Positions 1 to 9,098 of a stretch of DNA of 64,000 nucleotides are shown here, piece after piece. Positions within the stretch are counted from its first letter, which is position 1. Each line of letters opens with the position of its first letter. Both the position numbers and the translations under genes were made by a program. This DNA is from Sphingomonas sp. 1F27F7B (GTDB lineage Bacteria > Pseudomonadota > Alphaproteobacteria > Sphingomonadales > Sphingomonadaceae), in NCBI RefSeq assembly GCF_005503355.1, contig NZ_SCMK01000020.1, positions 1 through 64,000 of the forward strand. The letters are read 5' to 3'. The notes under the pieces were generated by a model. That model was not told the origin of the DNA. It worked only from the letters and a program-made list of their open reading frames with translations, and ran no database searches.

Positions 1-1979
1 CGCCCACCGCCACCCTTACGACCTCCGCCGCCGCCGATGCCGCCATTGATCCCGCCGGTCACCTGATCGAGCGTGCCGGCTGACCGATCACGGCCCATCG
101 AGATCCGATCGGTCAACCCGGTCGAGGAGCGCTCCTCTAGGCCCTGCGAGCTCGACCCGGTAACACGATCGAACTTCTCGACATTTGTATTTGCGGTGGA
201 CCCGCTTCCAGATTCAAAGCCTCTGGATCGCTCGGACGAGACCCCAAACGCACTTCGGTTCGTGTGTGTGCTGGTCAGAATATCCTGCGCGGCATTCTCC
301 CACGCTTGCGCTTGGCGATGCGCCGCGCTCGACATTTCCCGCCATTCCGCGACGGTGCCGCTGTTCATGGTTGGCGTGAACCCCAGCCGCGAGATCGCGC
401 CCGACATGTCGATGACATCTTGTCCATTGCCGAAGCCCGACACCACGGCGCCGTTGTCCTGGCGCCAACCCACGCTGGTCGCACCGCCCGTGAAACTCGG
501 CGCAATCGACCATTGGTCGCTCTGGCGCATGTTCGACGTCGCATTCGCCCAGCTCACATTGCCGTAAGAATAGTTTCCCGTGGTCTGTTCCAGCGCGGCA
601 GCCTCGGCGGCGTTCTGTGCCGGCGCAAGCATCGAGGTCGCCTGGCCCGCGATCGACATCGCGCCCCGTGCAAGACCCGCGGCGAGAAATGGGATGCTCA
701 TCAGCATGAAGCCGGCGATCGTCGCAGTCTCTCCATTCACGGCGCCGATGCCGGCATAGGTGCCCAGCGTGACGCCGCCGGGCGCGACCCCCGCGGCGGC
801 GGCCTCGGCTCTTGTCATGCAGATCATGTGCAGGATGACATAGAGAGGCCCCCAGGCTGCGAGATAGAAGAAGCCGATCGCATAGCCCTTCAGGGTCGCG
901 AGACCCGTTTGCGGCATCAGGAACAATGGGAATATCACCGGGAACATCGCGAAGAAGACCACGGTCAGCACGATGTTGAGGATGGGCACCCAGGCCATCG
1001 CCTGCTGTGCGATCGAATTATAAGTGTTGCGTGCCTGAATGTCGGCGCGGGTCTGCGCGAAGGTGTCGATCGTCGCCGCGCCCGATCCGCCCGCCATGCT
1101 GTTGCGGGCTTGCATGAAGGCGTTGATCGCCGTGTTCTGCCGCATGGAATCGCTGTAGTTGCTGCCCGAGCCGGTGAACGCGGCATTGGCGATCGGCAGA
1201 TCGTGCCTCAGCTTGTCGGCCGCCAGCGCGTTGCTCAGCTTCGGGTAAAGCTCCTTCCCCCAGAACGGCGTGTTCGCCTCGATCATCGGCGCCCACCGCG
1301 CATTTAGCATGTCGTAAGCCTGCCGGCAGGTGACGATCGCGCTGGTGACGGTCCCATCGCCCTGCCGTTCGAGCCATTCCTGCGATCGGGCTTCCGAGCC
1401 GGGACCGATTTCCGCCCAGAGATCCTTCGATTGCGCCAGGACGGTCAGCGACTTCCGGTAGAGCATCACGTCCCCGAAGACGCATTTCTTGAAATGCTCC
1501 TCAAGATTGGTCGAGAACTCGGCATCGCGGATCACGAAGTTGCGAGTGGCGTCGAACAGGCGCGCGCCATAGACCATGCCGTTGGTCGAATAGTTGAGCT
1601 CGCTCGGCATCACGAAAACGGTCTCGGCCGTCCGCGTCAGCCAGTCGCCAATCTGCGTGGTGAAACTTGCCAGAACACCAAGCCCGAGCGGCACGTTCGC
1701 GACCGTTGCCGGTGCCAGTGACGGATTGATCCGGTCGGTGACCTTCACGTCGATGGTCGGCACCATGAGGCAGAGATAGATCGCCGTCGATTGCAGAAAC
1801 CAGTTCATCCACACGCGAAAGTTCATCGTGAAGGCGACGACGAGCAGAGAGTAGATGAGCCCCATCACCATCACGACGCGGAGGAGCGAGCGGTATCCAC
1901 CTCCCCCGGACCAGGCAGCGACGGCATTGAAGGTGTTGACGAGATATTCCCCGCCCCCGACCGTAAAGACCTCGAGCAT
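1..1979 (-). CDS. traG: TraG, F-type mating-pair stabilisation protein (C-terminus beyond window)
   Basis: Inner-membrane protein needed for pilus assembly and, through its periplasmic tail, mating-pair stabilisation and entry exclusion in F-type systems. An open frame begins with ATG at 1979 (MLEVFTVGGGEYLVNTFNAV) and runs without a stop to the left edge, about 659 codons. The N-terminal half shows several hydrophobic segments: near residues 30-55, 60-75, 335-365, and 370-435. The last visible part is Ser/Gly/Asn-rich and polar, as expected for the start of the periplasmic region. It follows traH after 18 bp, matching the traF-traH-traG end of the F operon. The F plasmid protein has 938 residues, so roughly a third is probably missing. 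Confidence 0.9.
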   Translation of the reverse strand, partial: MLEVFTVGGGEYLVNTFNAVAAWSGGGGYRSLLRVVMVMGLIYSLLVVAFTMNFRVWMNWFLQSTAIYLCLMVPTIDVKVTDRINPSLAPATVANVPLGLGVLASFTTQIGDWLTRTAETVFVMPSELNYSTNGMVYGARLFDATRNFVIRDAEFSTNLEEHFKKCVFGDVMLYRKSLTVLAQSKDLWAEIGPGSEARSQEWLERQGDGTVTSAIVTCRQAYDMLNARWAPMIEANTPFWGKELYPKLSNALAADKLRHDLPIANAAFTGSGSNYSDSMRQNTAINAFMQARNSMAGGSGAATIDTFAQTRADIQARNTYNSIAQQAMAWVPILNIVLTVVFFAMFPVIFPLFLMPQTGLATLKGYAIGFFYLAAWGPLYVILHMICMTRAEAAAAGVAPGGVTLGTYAGIGAVNGETATIAGFMLMSIPFLAAGLARGAMSIAGQATSMLAPAQNAAEAAALEQTTGNYSYGNVSWANATSNMRQSDQWSIAPSFTGGATSVGWRQDNGAVVSGFGNGQDVIDMSGAISRLGFTPTMNSGTVAEWREMSSAAHRQAQAWENAAQDILTSTHTNRSAFGVSSERSRGFESGSGSTANTNVEKFDRVTGSSSQGLEERSSTGLTDRISMGRDRSAGTLDQVTGGINGGIGGGGGRKGGGG

Positions 1980-1997
1980 CGCGCCGGCTCCCCTGCC

Positions 1998-3452
1998 CTA
2001 ATTCAGCCCTTGTGCGTTCAACCCGCGCGAGAAATTGAGCGCGGACGCCATGCCCGGCGTCATCGAATTCTGGAGCGTGGATTCGAGCATGATGCTGCGA
2101 TCGATGATCTGCATCGTCACCTGCAGCTTGTTGGAGAGCTTCACGTCACGCTGCGCGAATTTCTGCCGCGTCGCAGCGATTTGCTGTTTCCACTGCGTCG
2201 CGGTGGCCTGGTCGAACGTCTGATAGTGAGTCTGCGCCTGCTCGACGCGATCGAGCATGTTATCGAGCATCGCGGCCAGCAGATCGACTGCGACGATCTC
2301 TGAGAGCGTTTCGATTTCGCCGTCGGTCAGCGCGTAATGCGCATAGGCCTGGACTGACAGGATCTTGTAGAGCGGTACGGTCGCGAGGTTGAGGAGCTGC
2401 TTCTCCGAACCGTCGAGCGCGGTGTCCGTCCTGATCTTGCTGCTCATCGAGCGGATCATCCCTGCGATCCGCGGCCGCAACGCCGACGAGGCCGGCACCG
2501 TCAGGGTCTGCTCACCGACATCGTAGCAATCCGTGTCGTTGCACTTGAGCATCTTCACCGCCGGTGCGTTCGCCGTGCCGTCGAGCAGCGCCGTAACCAC
2601 CGCCTCCTCGGCGGGCCCGAACATGATGACCTTCCCGCCTACGCTCGGATCGGTTGATGGCGTGGTGATCACCGTGCCGACGAGCGTCATGATATATTCG
2701 GAGAATGACTGGTCGAACGCCCCGAATTTGGCGGACTTCTTCAGCGCCTCCCAAGTGTAGTTGTGTGGCTCGCCGACGAGCTGGTCCTTCATGCTCGCAT
2801 CGGTATTGCCAGCGATTGTGCTGTCCCGGCGGTTGCCGTTGTTGCAGCCTTGCCGTGAAGCGGCCCAATCGGAGAATATGCCCTGGCTGTTGCCGACCGC
2901 CTCGCAGATCGTCGAGCGGGTGGTTTCCATCTGCGGCCAGATTCCACCGACCAGCGCCTGCGCCGTCTCGCAGCTCGATATATTCATCTGGTTGAGAAGC
3001 TGCGCCTTCTGGCTGAACTCATCCATTACCTTCCCGATCTCTGGCGAAACGGAATCGATCGCGAGCTTGAAGGCGAAACCAAGGGCATTGTTGGCGGTCG
3101 CCTTCAACATCGCCACGATTTCCGAGGCGTTGATGAAGGAGAAGCTGCCTGCGAACAGGTCGATGCCGCCGCAGCCCGCCCGCGCGCTCGGAAGCTGCAG
3201 ATTGAACGGCGAGACGCTCTTCTGCGGAAAGCGGGTCCACACGTTGCCAAGCGAGTAATAGCCCGCGGACTGACCCTGGAATGCCGTCGGCCCGGTGACA
3301 TTTGCGGCGCCACCGGCATCGTTGAAGAAGCCGTTCATCTCAGACGCGACATCAGCGTGCGCGACGCCGACGATCGCGAAATGGGAAGCTGCGATTAACG
3401 CCAGACCAGAGCCGAACTTCCGGCGCAGGACGCCCTTTTTTGCCTGTGTCAT
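1998..3452 (-). CDS. traH: TraH, F-type conjugal pilus assembly protein
   Basis: Predicted periplasmic/outer-membrane-associated pilus assembly protein of 484 residues (F TraH has 458). A signal peptide is visible at residues 1-34, ending in AHA (GSGLALIAASHFAIVGVAHA). The mature protein contains a CGGIDLFAGSFSFIN stretch that I recognise as typical of TraH, and several cysteines fitting periplasmic disulfides. The ATG at 3452 overlaps the TGA of traF by one base (TGATG), implying translational coupling. A TTG one codon earlier is possible but less likely. Neighbours traF and traG keep the canonical order. Confidence 0.93.
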   Translation of the reverse strand: MTQAKKGVLRRKFGSGLALIAASHFAIVGVAHADVASEMNGFFNDAGGAANVTGPTAFQGQSAGYYSLGNVWTRFPQKSVSPFNLQLPSARAGCGGIDLFAGSFSFINASEIVAMLKATANNALGFAFKLAIDSVSPEIGKVMDEFSQKAQLLNQMNISSCETAQALVGGIWPQMETTRSTICEAVGNSQGIFSDWAASRQGCNNGNRRDSTIAGNTDASMKDQLVGEPHNYTWEALKKSAKFGAFDQSFSEYIMTLVGTVITTPSTDPSVGGKVIMFGPAEEAVVTALLDGTANAPAVKMLKCNDTDCYDVGEQTLTVPASSALRPRIAGMIRSMSSKIRTDTALDGSEKQLLNLATVPLYKILSVQAYAHYALTDGEIETLSEIVAVDLLAAMLDNMLDRVEQAQTHYQTFDQATATQWKQQIAATRQKFAQRDVKLSNKLQVTMQIIDRSIMLESTLQNSMTPGMASALNFSRGLNAQGLN

Positions 3453-4279
3453 CAATAGTCGCTCCCGACCTTGGTGTTGGTCAGCATGAAGATGCGGTCC
3501 ATGATTTCGTCGGCGCTGAGCACGCCGTAGCCGACCGGAATCGTCCGCTTGGTCTGGGTATCGAACAGGACCAGCGCAGGCGTTTCATTGCCCGGCACAC
3601 CCATTCGTGCCCGCTGCCCGGAATCGACGACGTAATTCGGAAAATCCCTGCTCGGCCCGCCGTCCATGGATACGGCCATCACCGTCATCCGATGACTATC
3701 GGTGACCGATCGCAGGATCGGCGCGAACACCTCGCACGCGCCGCAACTTTGGGCATAGAAATAGAACAGCCCGTAGCGCTGGCCGAGGCTGGTGAGGACA
3801 GCATCGCGGTCGGCCTTCCGATTATCGAGCCACAGACGCTTGCCGACCGTCGAAACCGGGCGTTGCAGCGTATAGTCGAGGTCCGGGTTCTGCCAGAGCG
3901 CGCGTTGCCAGGTGTCCGAGAATGTCGACGCGCGATCGAGCTGTTCGCGCTGGAAGCGGATATAGTTGATGACGTTCGCTTCCGTCGGCTCGAGGATGGC
4001 CTTGGCCTTCAGCTCGTCGAGTTGCTTGGCGATCGCGGCGATCCGATCCGTGGCGCGATCCGCTTCGACAGGCGTCGCCGGCTTGGCGTTGTCCATCGGC
4101 TTTGGCTTCGCGCAATAGAACCACTGCCCCAGCCTGCGCTCGCCGCAGTAGAATTCGTCCGGCCGATCCTGCTCGATGGTATCATTTCGGGCCGCGGGCG
4201 CGTCCTGGGCAAGCGCGGGCGCCCAAATCGCCGCCGAGAGAGCTGCCGCAAGGATCACCGTCCGGTCAAGAATTGCCAT
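3452..4279 (-). CDS. traF: TraF, periplasmic thioredoxin-fold conjugation protein
   Basis: Conjugal pilus assembly TraF, 275 residues (F TraF 247). A signal peptide (MAILDRTVILAAALSAAIWA, cleaved after ALA) is followed by a Gln/Asp-rich linker and a C-terminal thioredoxin-like domain. That domain contains a CxxC motif, SCGACEVF, at about residues 177-183. F TraF itself lacks this motif and relies on TrbB, so this protein may combine the two roles. The ATG at 4279 has a strong purine-rich ribosome-binding site (gagggaggg). Longer in-frame starts upstream would lose the signal peptide. It overlaps traH by one base. Confidence 0.92.
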   Translation of the reverse strand: MAILDRTVILAAALSAAIWAPALAQDAPAARNDTIEQDRPDEFYCGERRLGQWFYCAKPKPMDNAKPATPVEADRATDRIAAIAKQLDELKAKAILEPTEANVINYIRFQREQLDRASTFSDTWQRALWQNPDLDYTLQRPVSTVGKRLWLDNRKADRDAVLTSLGQRYGLFYFYAQSCGACEVFAPILRSVTDSHRMTVMAVSMDGGPSRDFPNYVVDSGQRARMGVPGNETPALVLFDTQTKRTIPVGYGVLSADEIMDRIFMLTNTKVGSDY

Positions 4280-4502
4280 GTTCCGTCCCTCCCTCGGCCT
4301 TACCGGGCGACTGTGCAGGGCGTTCGCGGGGCGGGCTTTCTTTGCGCGCTTCCCAATCCGGTAAATGAACACAGCAATCGGCCACCGTTGCGGCGTGCCG
4401 GGAGGCGCACGGCGGGCGCGGCGACGGGCTCTCGTGCGCTGGCTGAAGCAGCAGCGCTGCCGCGATGACGGGCAGCTCAAGAAGCGGCATCGACATGATC
4501 AT
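4266..4502 (-). CDS. Small protein of unknown function between traN and traF
   Basis: A 78-residue frame, starting ATG at 4502 with a good ribosome-binding site (caggga) and ending 14 bp inside traF. A hydrophobic N-terminus (MSMPLLELPVIAAALLLQPA) suggests a signal anchor or short signal peptide. The rest is Pro/Arg/Glu-rich and contains an adjacent Cys pair (VADCCVH). It occupies the place held by trbE and similar small genes in F, but I see no similarity to TrbE. Spacing and overlap support a real gene. The function is unknown, and it could be a chance frame. Confidence 0.5.
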   Translation of the reverse strand: MIMSMPLLELPVIAAALLLQPAHESPSPRPPCASRHAATVADCCVHLPDWEARKESPPRERPAQSPGKAEGGTEHGNS

Positions 4503-4562
4503 TCTCCCTGACTTTCTGGCTTCGGACGGCCTCCCCCCGGCGTGGTGCACATCTGACCCGCC

Positions 4563-6398
4563 TCATTTTCCGTGGAGGTCGTAGTAGGACTGAATTTTCG
4601 CCTGGATGTCCGTCATCGTCTGGACTTCGTCAGGCAGCTTCGCCGCATCCATGAAGTCCGCATACACCTCGGTGAAATTCATGACGGAGAGGTCGAGGCG
4701 GGCAAATTCGTCGACGGTGAAGCCCTGACACGTTTCCTTTTTGGCGCTCCCCCAAGGCTTGCCGAGCTGTGGCCGGCCCTGTTCCTGAAGCACGCGGCTG
4801 AGCTTGCTTTCAAAGCAGCAATAGGCGGTCCGCTTCGTTGTGCAGATGCCGAGGATCTTCGATGAGCAATAGGTTCCGAGATTGTGGCACAGACCCATCC
4901 GATCCTTGATGTCGAGCTTCATCTCGTCCTGCGAACAAGCGAACAGGGTCAGGAAGGGCGTCGCCAACGCGGCGATCGCCGCAGGCCCGCCGGCCAGTGC
5001 GGCTGCGCCTGCACCGACCGTCAGCAGGCCTGACGTTTTGCCGGCGCAGCAGTTGATGAGCCCGAACACCGGCTTGTGACAGGTCTCGCGATTGCCCTTG
5101 AAGACCGTGAAATTGGTCTCGTCGAACTCCTCACCGGCCTGGTCGATCGAATGCAAGGCGACGAGCGCATCCTTGAATTCGGTCGACGCCTCGCGAACGA
5201 TCGGCTCGCAATCACCGTTGATGCAGTAGACATCGTCGCCGCAAATATATTGCGGTGCGTCGCTGGTCCCACTCAAGGGCGTCGGGCATTTATAAACCCG
5301 GTTTTCGACCTGACATGCGCCGCCGTTCGGTTCGTCATCAAGGCATTCGGTCCGCAAATAGGTGCAGGCCCGATTGCTCTCGAGGTCGCCGCAGTCGCTG
5401 GCGGGAGTCAGCGTGTGGCAGGTGAAGTCTCTTTTCCACGCCCAGCATGCCTGGGTTATCGGCACCCCATTGATGACGCGGGTCTCCGGGCCCTCGGTGC
5501 AAATCTCCCCCGCAGGATCGGCCGTGCACATGGCATCCGCTGTAAGATGTCCACAGCCGTCGGCCCTCTTGACGGTGACCTGCGTGTCGGTCGTTTTGGC
5601 ATGCCAATCCCGTCCGGTAATCGGGCTAGGGAGGAAGGCAATTCCCGTCAGGTCCTGGGAGCAAACATATTCGGTGGCGTTGTAATCGTCGCAAAATTTG
5701 TTCGTCGAAACGCCGTAGATGCGATGGGCGGCGCACGCCTGCATCACCACGCCAGTCGGACGGCATGTCCCGGCCGTTATATGCGGCGCCATCGAATCGT
5801 ACCGTGCGAACGGGGTGCCGTAGGCGCTGTTGGGAACCACAAAGAATTTGAAGGCGTCGACCGTCGTCGTCTCCGGCACCATCGTGATCGAGCAGGAGCG
5901 CGGCTGGTCCTCGATCTTCGTGCCCTGATTGCAGGTCGCTTCGTAGTAGCCTGCGTTCCCAACCGCCGGTGGCAACGGCACACAAGACCCGCCACCGCCG
6001 CTATAATCTTCACCGGCCAGATAGGTGGATGGATCGTTCTCAACCGACGTCGCCCTCTGCGTGGCCGCCAAGATCTCCGAATTGCTGAACGTCGCGCGCG
6101 TCCGATCGGCGTCCGTCGTGATGCGATATTGCTCGTTCGAGGACTTCGCCGATTGACCGGCCGCCTCAAGTCGCTCGGGATCGTCGAAATAGGAACCTTC
6201 GGGCAGGCTCGGGCCGGAATAGCCGGGGACCGCTGCCGCCTGGGCGTCACTCGACGGTACGAGCGTCGGATCGTTGCGCTTCTGGGTGCCGAGCTCCTTG
6301 CCCTGCTCCCGCGCCTCCTCGACGGTCGTTTGCGCCAGCGCCGGCGTTACGACCATCAGCGCGACAACGAGCGCAGCCGAGGCGGGGATCGACCTCAC
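4563..6398 (-). CDS. traN: TraN, outer-membrane mating-pair stabilisation adhesin
   Basis: Large Cys-rich outer-membrane protein that contacts the recipient surface during F-type mating. It has 611 residues (F TraN 602). The signal peptide is MRSIPASAALVVALMVVTPALA. The mature protein carries many cysteines from about residue 135 to 580, including CCAGKTSG and YCCFES, the usual TraN pattern. The start is GTG at 6398, whose GTGA overlaps the trbC stop by 4 bp, so translation is coupled. The recipient-facing loop is the part most likely to vary between plasmids and to set host preference. Confidence 0.94.
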   Translation of the reverse strand: MRSIPASAALVVALMVVTPALAQTTVEEAREQGKELGTQKRNDPTLVPSSDAQAAAVPGYSGPSLPEGSYFDDPERLEAAGQSAKSSNEQYRITTDADRTRATFSNSEILAATQRATSVENDPSTYLAGEDYSGGGGSCVPLPPAVGNAGYYEATCNQGTKIEDQPRSCSITMVPETTTVDAFKFFVVPNSAYGTPFARYDSMAPHITAGTCRPTGVVMQACAAHRIYGVSTNKFCDDYNATEYVCSQDLTGIAFLPSPITGRDWHAKTTDTQVTVKRADGCGHLTADAMCTADPAGEICTEGPETRVINGVPITQACWAWKRDFTCHTLTPASDCGDLESNRACTYLRTECLDDEPNGGACQVENRVYKCPTPLSGTSDAPQYICGDDVYCINGDCEPIVREASTEFKDALVALHSIDQAGEEFDETNFTVFKGNRETCHKPVFGLINCCAGKTSGLLTVGAGAAALAGGPAAIAALATPFLTLFACSQDEMKLDIKDRMGLCHNLGTYCSSKILGICTTKRTAYCCFESKLSRVLQEQGRPQLGKPWGSAKKETCQGFTVDEFARLDLSVMNFTEVYADFMDAAKLPDEVQTMTDIQAKIQSYYDLHGK

Positions 6399-7141
6399 CG
6401 ATTGACCTTGCGCATGTTGGAGAGCCCAACGGCGGCGACGCGGGCACCCGGGCCATTCCCCTCGGCAAACTGCTCGAGCGCATATTCAACCGAGACGTTG
6501 CCAATGAGACGGTCGTGGGGCTGAACCTTGGTCTGGCACGAGAAACCGGCGCAAAGGTCGAAATCGGACGAGACGGCGATATAGGTCGGAACAGCTTGGA
6601 CGTCGAAAGCGCGGAAGAGGCGCGGATCAATACCGACATTGGCGAAATCGTCCTGCCGGGTCACGATCTTCCCGAGGGCGGACGAAAACTCCTTCATCGA
6701 ATTGTTCGGAAAGCCCCGGAAGACGACCACACCGCCCGCGCGCGCGGTATCGCCGATCAATTGCTTGAGCGCCTGTGGCGGCATCGACAGGCTGGCAAAC
6801 ACTATGAACTGGGGTGCTTCGCCCTTCCCCACCGTCGCGTTCGACGCGGCGCCCGCTACGATTTCGTCGAAGTCGACCGGACCAGCGGGCCCCTTGGGCA
6901 GATCGGTCTTCGCAACGCGCTGCATGTTGGCCATGCCACCGTCATTCACATTGGCCGCCTCCTCGCGGAACGCATCACCCCTGTCCTTCACCTGATTGAC
7001 GAACGCCTCGGCATCAGCCTGAAGCTCGGCTGAGCGCTTCTTGATCGCCTGAACGTCGATCCCATCGACGCTCTGCGCAAGCACCGCCGATATGCTGGCG
7101 ATGCCGAGAACAGCAGTAGAAGCCCAAAGATATCCGCGCAT
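6395..7141 (-). CDS. trbC: TrbC, F-type pilin assembly protein
   Basis: Periplasmic pilus assembly protein, 248 residues (F TrbC 212). It has an N-terminal signal peptide (WASTAVLGIASISAVLAQ) and a charged helical region at about 30-75. The C-terminal thioredoxin-like domain without an active CxxC carries the stretch FIVFASLSMPPQALKQLI, which I recognise as typical of the TrbC family. It is followed by traN with a 4-bp overlap and preceded by traU, with 12 bp between them, exactly the F order traU-trbC-traN. Confidence 0.93.
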   Translation of the reverse strand: MRGYLWASTAVLGIASISAVLAQSVDGIDVQAIKKRSAELQADAEAFVNQVKDRGDAFREEAANVNDGGMANMQRVAKTDLPKGPAGPVDFDEIVAGAASNATVGKGEAPQFIVFASLSMPPQALKQLIGDTARAGGVVVFRGFPNNSMKEFSSALGKIVTRQDDFANVGIDPRLFRAFDVQAVPTYIAVSSDFDLCAGFSCQTKVQPHDRLIGNVSVEYALEQFAEGNGPGARVAAVGLSNMRKVNR

Positions 7142-7153
7142 CGAAAGGCCCCC

Positions 7154-8176
7154 CTAGAGAACGCAGCAGTTGCGTTTGCGCCAGACCAGGTAGCCCATGT
7201 CCTCGCCACCGGCGGGATAGGCGCGGCCTGCGTCGGGCGGCATGGTGGATGCCCCGATCGCGGAGCAAGCGAAGCGACCGCTCACGGTCGGGATCGGATT
7301 GACCATCTGAAAGCGGTATTGCTGCTTCCGCATGATCGGCATGAGGTACTTCTTGCAGAGGCCCGCCGACCCCATCGTTCCCCACGCCAGCGCCTCGCGG
7401 TGCATCTTGTACGCAAAGCGCGACAGCGCGAGCCGCGAGGACTGAACGTGGCCGATCGACGACGGCACGTTTCCATTGAGCGGATACATGCTGCCCTGGC
7501 AGCCAGCGCACCAGAATAGCGGATCGAGCGGCAAATGGGCGGTGCCGGCGATGCAGTCTCCGGCGCAGGCAACCTGGGCGATCGGATTGGCAAAAACGAT
7601 GGCTTCCGGGTTGATGAGTGCTGTCAGCGAGTCGTCCTGCCAGAGCGGGTCGATCTCGGTCATGTACGCGATATCGAAACTTGCCTGCTCGAAGCAGACG
7701 AAGTCGGTCAGGATTTCCATCCAGTAGAGGAGCGGGTACACATACCAATGGACGTGCCATTTGGCCGTGCTCTGGGAGCGGCCGCCCACCATCGACGGGC
7801 CGGCCAAATAGCCCTGTCCGATGTCGAAGCCGGGTGCGATGCGGATACCACCAAGGTTCGGAAAGCACCAAGGCTTCATGGTCACGTCCGCGAGGCGCGC
7901 TGGTTCCCAGAAACCGACGGAGATACCGATCCGAGGAATGGGGCTGCCGCAGGCGCAAATAGGCGAAGCCGGATTGGCTGTATCCGGCCGGCCGCTCGGC
8001 CAGATCTTGAGGCCGCCCACCGACAGCGGGAAGAGGCACGACCAACAGACATCGGTGATCGGGTTGACGAACTTCCCGTGACAGGTCGGTCCCGCGGCCT
8101 GAGCGCTCGGCGCGAGAATGAAGGCGGCGATCATCGTCAGGAGGAGCCGCAGAGCCCATCGCGCGCTATGCATCAT
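7154..8176 (-). CDS. traU: TraU, periplasmic F-type conjugation protein
   Basis: Cys-rich periplasmic protein needed for DNA transfer and pilus assembly, 340 residues (F TraU 330). Signal peptide at 1-29 ending in AQAAG, then CHGKFVNPITDVCWSCLFPL, a characteristic TraU start. Many later cysteines probably form disulfides made by the DsbC-like protein of the same operon. The start is the first of two consecutive ATGs at 8176, behind GGAGGAGCA. It overlaps the preceding small gene by 4 bp (ATGA). Longer frames upstream belong to other genes. Confidence 0.94.
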   Translation of the reverse strand: MMHSARWALRLLLTMIAAFILAPSAQAAGPTCHGKFVNPITDVCWSCLFPLSVGGLKIWPSGRPDTANPASPICACGSPIPRIGISVGFWEPARLADVTMKPWCFPNLGGIRIAPGFDIGQGYLAGPSMVGGRSQSTAKWHVHWYVYPLLYWMEILTDFVCFEQASFDIAYMTEIDPLWQDDSLTALINPEAIVFANPIAQVACAGDCIAGTAHLPLDPLFWCAGCQGSMYPLNGNVPSSIGHVQSSRLALSRFAYKMHREALAWGTMGSAGLCKKYLMPIMRKQQYRFQMVNPIPTVSGRFACSAIGASTMPPDAGRAYPAGGEDMGYLVWRKRNCCVL

Positions 8177-8442
8177 TGCTCCTCCCCGCTTGCTTCCAGA
8201 AATGAGGTGTCGGCGCGATGCTTCCGCGCGAGGTAGACGGCGGTCGTGCAGATATTGGCAAGCAGAAGTACTGCGATCGCGCATGGCGCCGCCCGCCCGA
8301 AGGCGAGCGATAGCGGCTGCAGGCCAATAATCGCGGCGCCGAGCATCAGACAAAGCATCTGCCAAATCAGGCGCAGACGTCGCAGCGCGCCGGTCTCGGG
8401 GGCCGCCATCGGCGTGCGAAGCATGTCTAGCCAAGGTGGCAT
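8173..8442 (-). CDS. Small two-helix membrane protein coupled between traW and traU
   Basis: An 89-residue frame starting ATG at 8442, overlapping the traW stop as TGATG and overlapping the traU start as ATGA, so it is translationally coupled on both sides. That is strong evidence for a real gene. Two hydrophobic segments are visible at about residues 26-44 (MLCLMLGAAIIGLQPLSLAF) and 50-66. A charged C-terminus ends in EASGEEQ. I do not recognise the family, and F has no gene at this place. A small inner-membrane accessory of the secretion channel is the simplest guess. Confidence 0.72.
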   Translation of the reverse strand: MPPWLDMLRTPMAAPETGALRRLRLIWQMLCLMLGAAIIGLQPLSLAFGRAAPCAIAVLLLANICTTAVYLARKHRADTSFLEASGEEQ

Positions 8443-9098
8443 CAGCCTGTTTTTCCGGGCTTGAGCGCGACTTCGGACACGCGCATCACCCTGCCGGCCT
8501 GGGTGACGATTGCCGGTGTGTGCTCGATGCCGAACCGGGTCGTGAGCTTGCCTGCCTGGTCGAAATAGAAACGCCGCTTTTTCGCGGTCATCAGCTCGAC
8601 CGGCGAGCCATTGACCAGGATGATCTTGGCCTTGATGTCGGAGTAATGCTCGATGGCCCACGCCGTCTGCGCGGGGTCGTCACCATCGATGAAGACGAGG
8701 TCCTGTCGGACCGAGACGAAGTCGAGCGGATTGATACGCTGGCCGGCCGCGGCGATCAGGTTTCCTTTCTGATCGCGAATGTCGCGCTCCATCATGACCG
8801 AAGGATCGAAGTCCCAGCTTCGGGCCGCTCGCGCCGCGGTTATCCCCGCCACGGGATCAGGACGCCGAACCTTCGCCTCGACGCGCTTGGCAAACATCTC
8901 ATTGGTGCGCGCGAGTTCGCCACTCGCCTCGGCCCTGCGCAGTCGGGCTTCGATCGTCGAAAGCAGATCCGGCTCGATCACCGGAAATGCCTGTGCCGCC
9001 TGGCCATAATCCTTCGCTTCCGACCGCATCGGGGGAAAGACGAGCGCCGCGCCTAGCGCCGCAACCGCGCACACGCAGCTCGTGACAAGCATCCTCAT
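8442..9098 (-). CDS. traW: TraW, F-type conjugation periplasmic protein
   Basis: Periplasmic pilus assembly protein of 218 residues (F TraW 210). Signal peptide at about 1-28 (CVCAVAALGAALVFPPMRSEAK), then KDYGQAAQAFPVIEPDLL, where the phrase FPVIEPDLL is typical of TraW. The C-terminal half has the thioredoxin-like fold shared with TrbC (IFIDGDD, IILVNGSP). The start is ATG at 9098, overlapping the end of the S26 peptidase gene by 4 bp. A much longer frame upstream would run through that gene and is rejected. TraW, TrbC and TraU work together in F. Confidence 0.93.
   Translation of the reverse strand: MRMLVTSCVCAVAALGAALVFPPMRSEAKDYGQAAQAFPVIEPDLLSTIEARLRRAEASGELARTNEMFAKRVEAKVRRPDPVAGITAARAARSWDFDPSVMMERDIRDQKGNLIAAAGQRINPLDFVSVRQDLVFIDGDDPAQTAWAIEHYSDIKAKIILVNGSPVELMTAKKRRFYFDQAGKLTTRFGIEHTPAIVTQAGRVMRVSEVALKPGKTG

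Noticed and set aside
5076..6524. Long plus-strand frame opposite traN
   Set aside because: Antisense shadow of a well-supported traN; Arg/Gly/His-rich composition and no motif.
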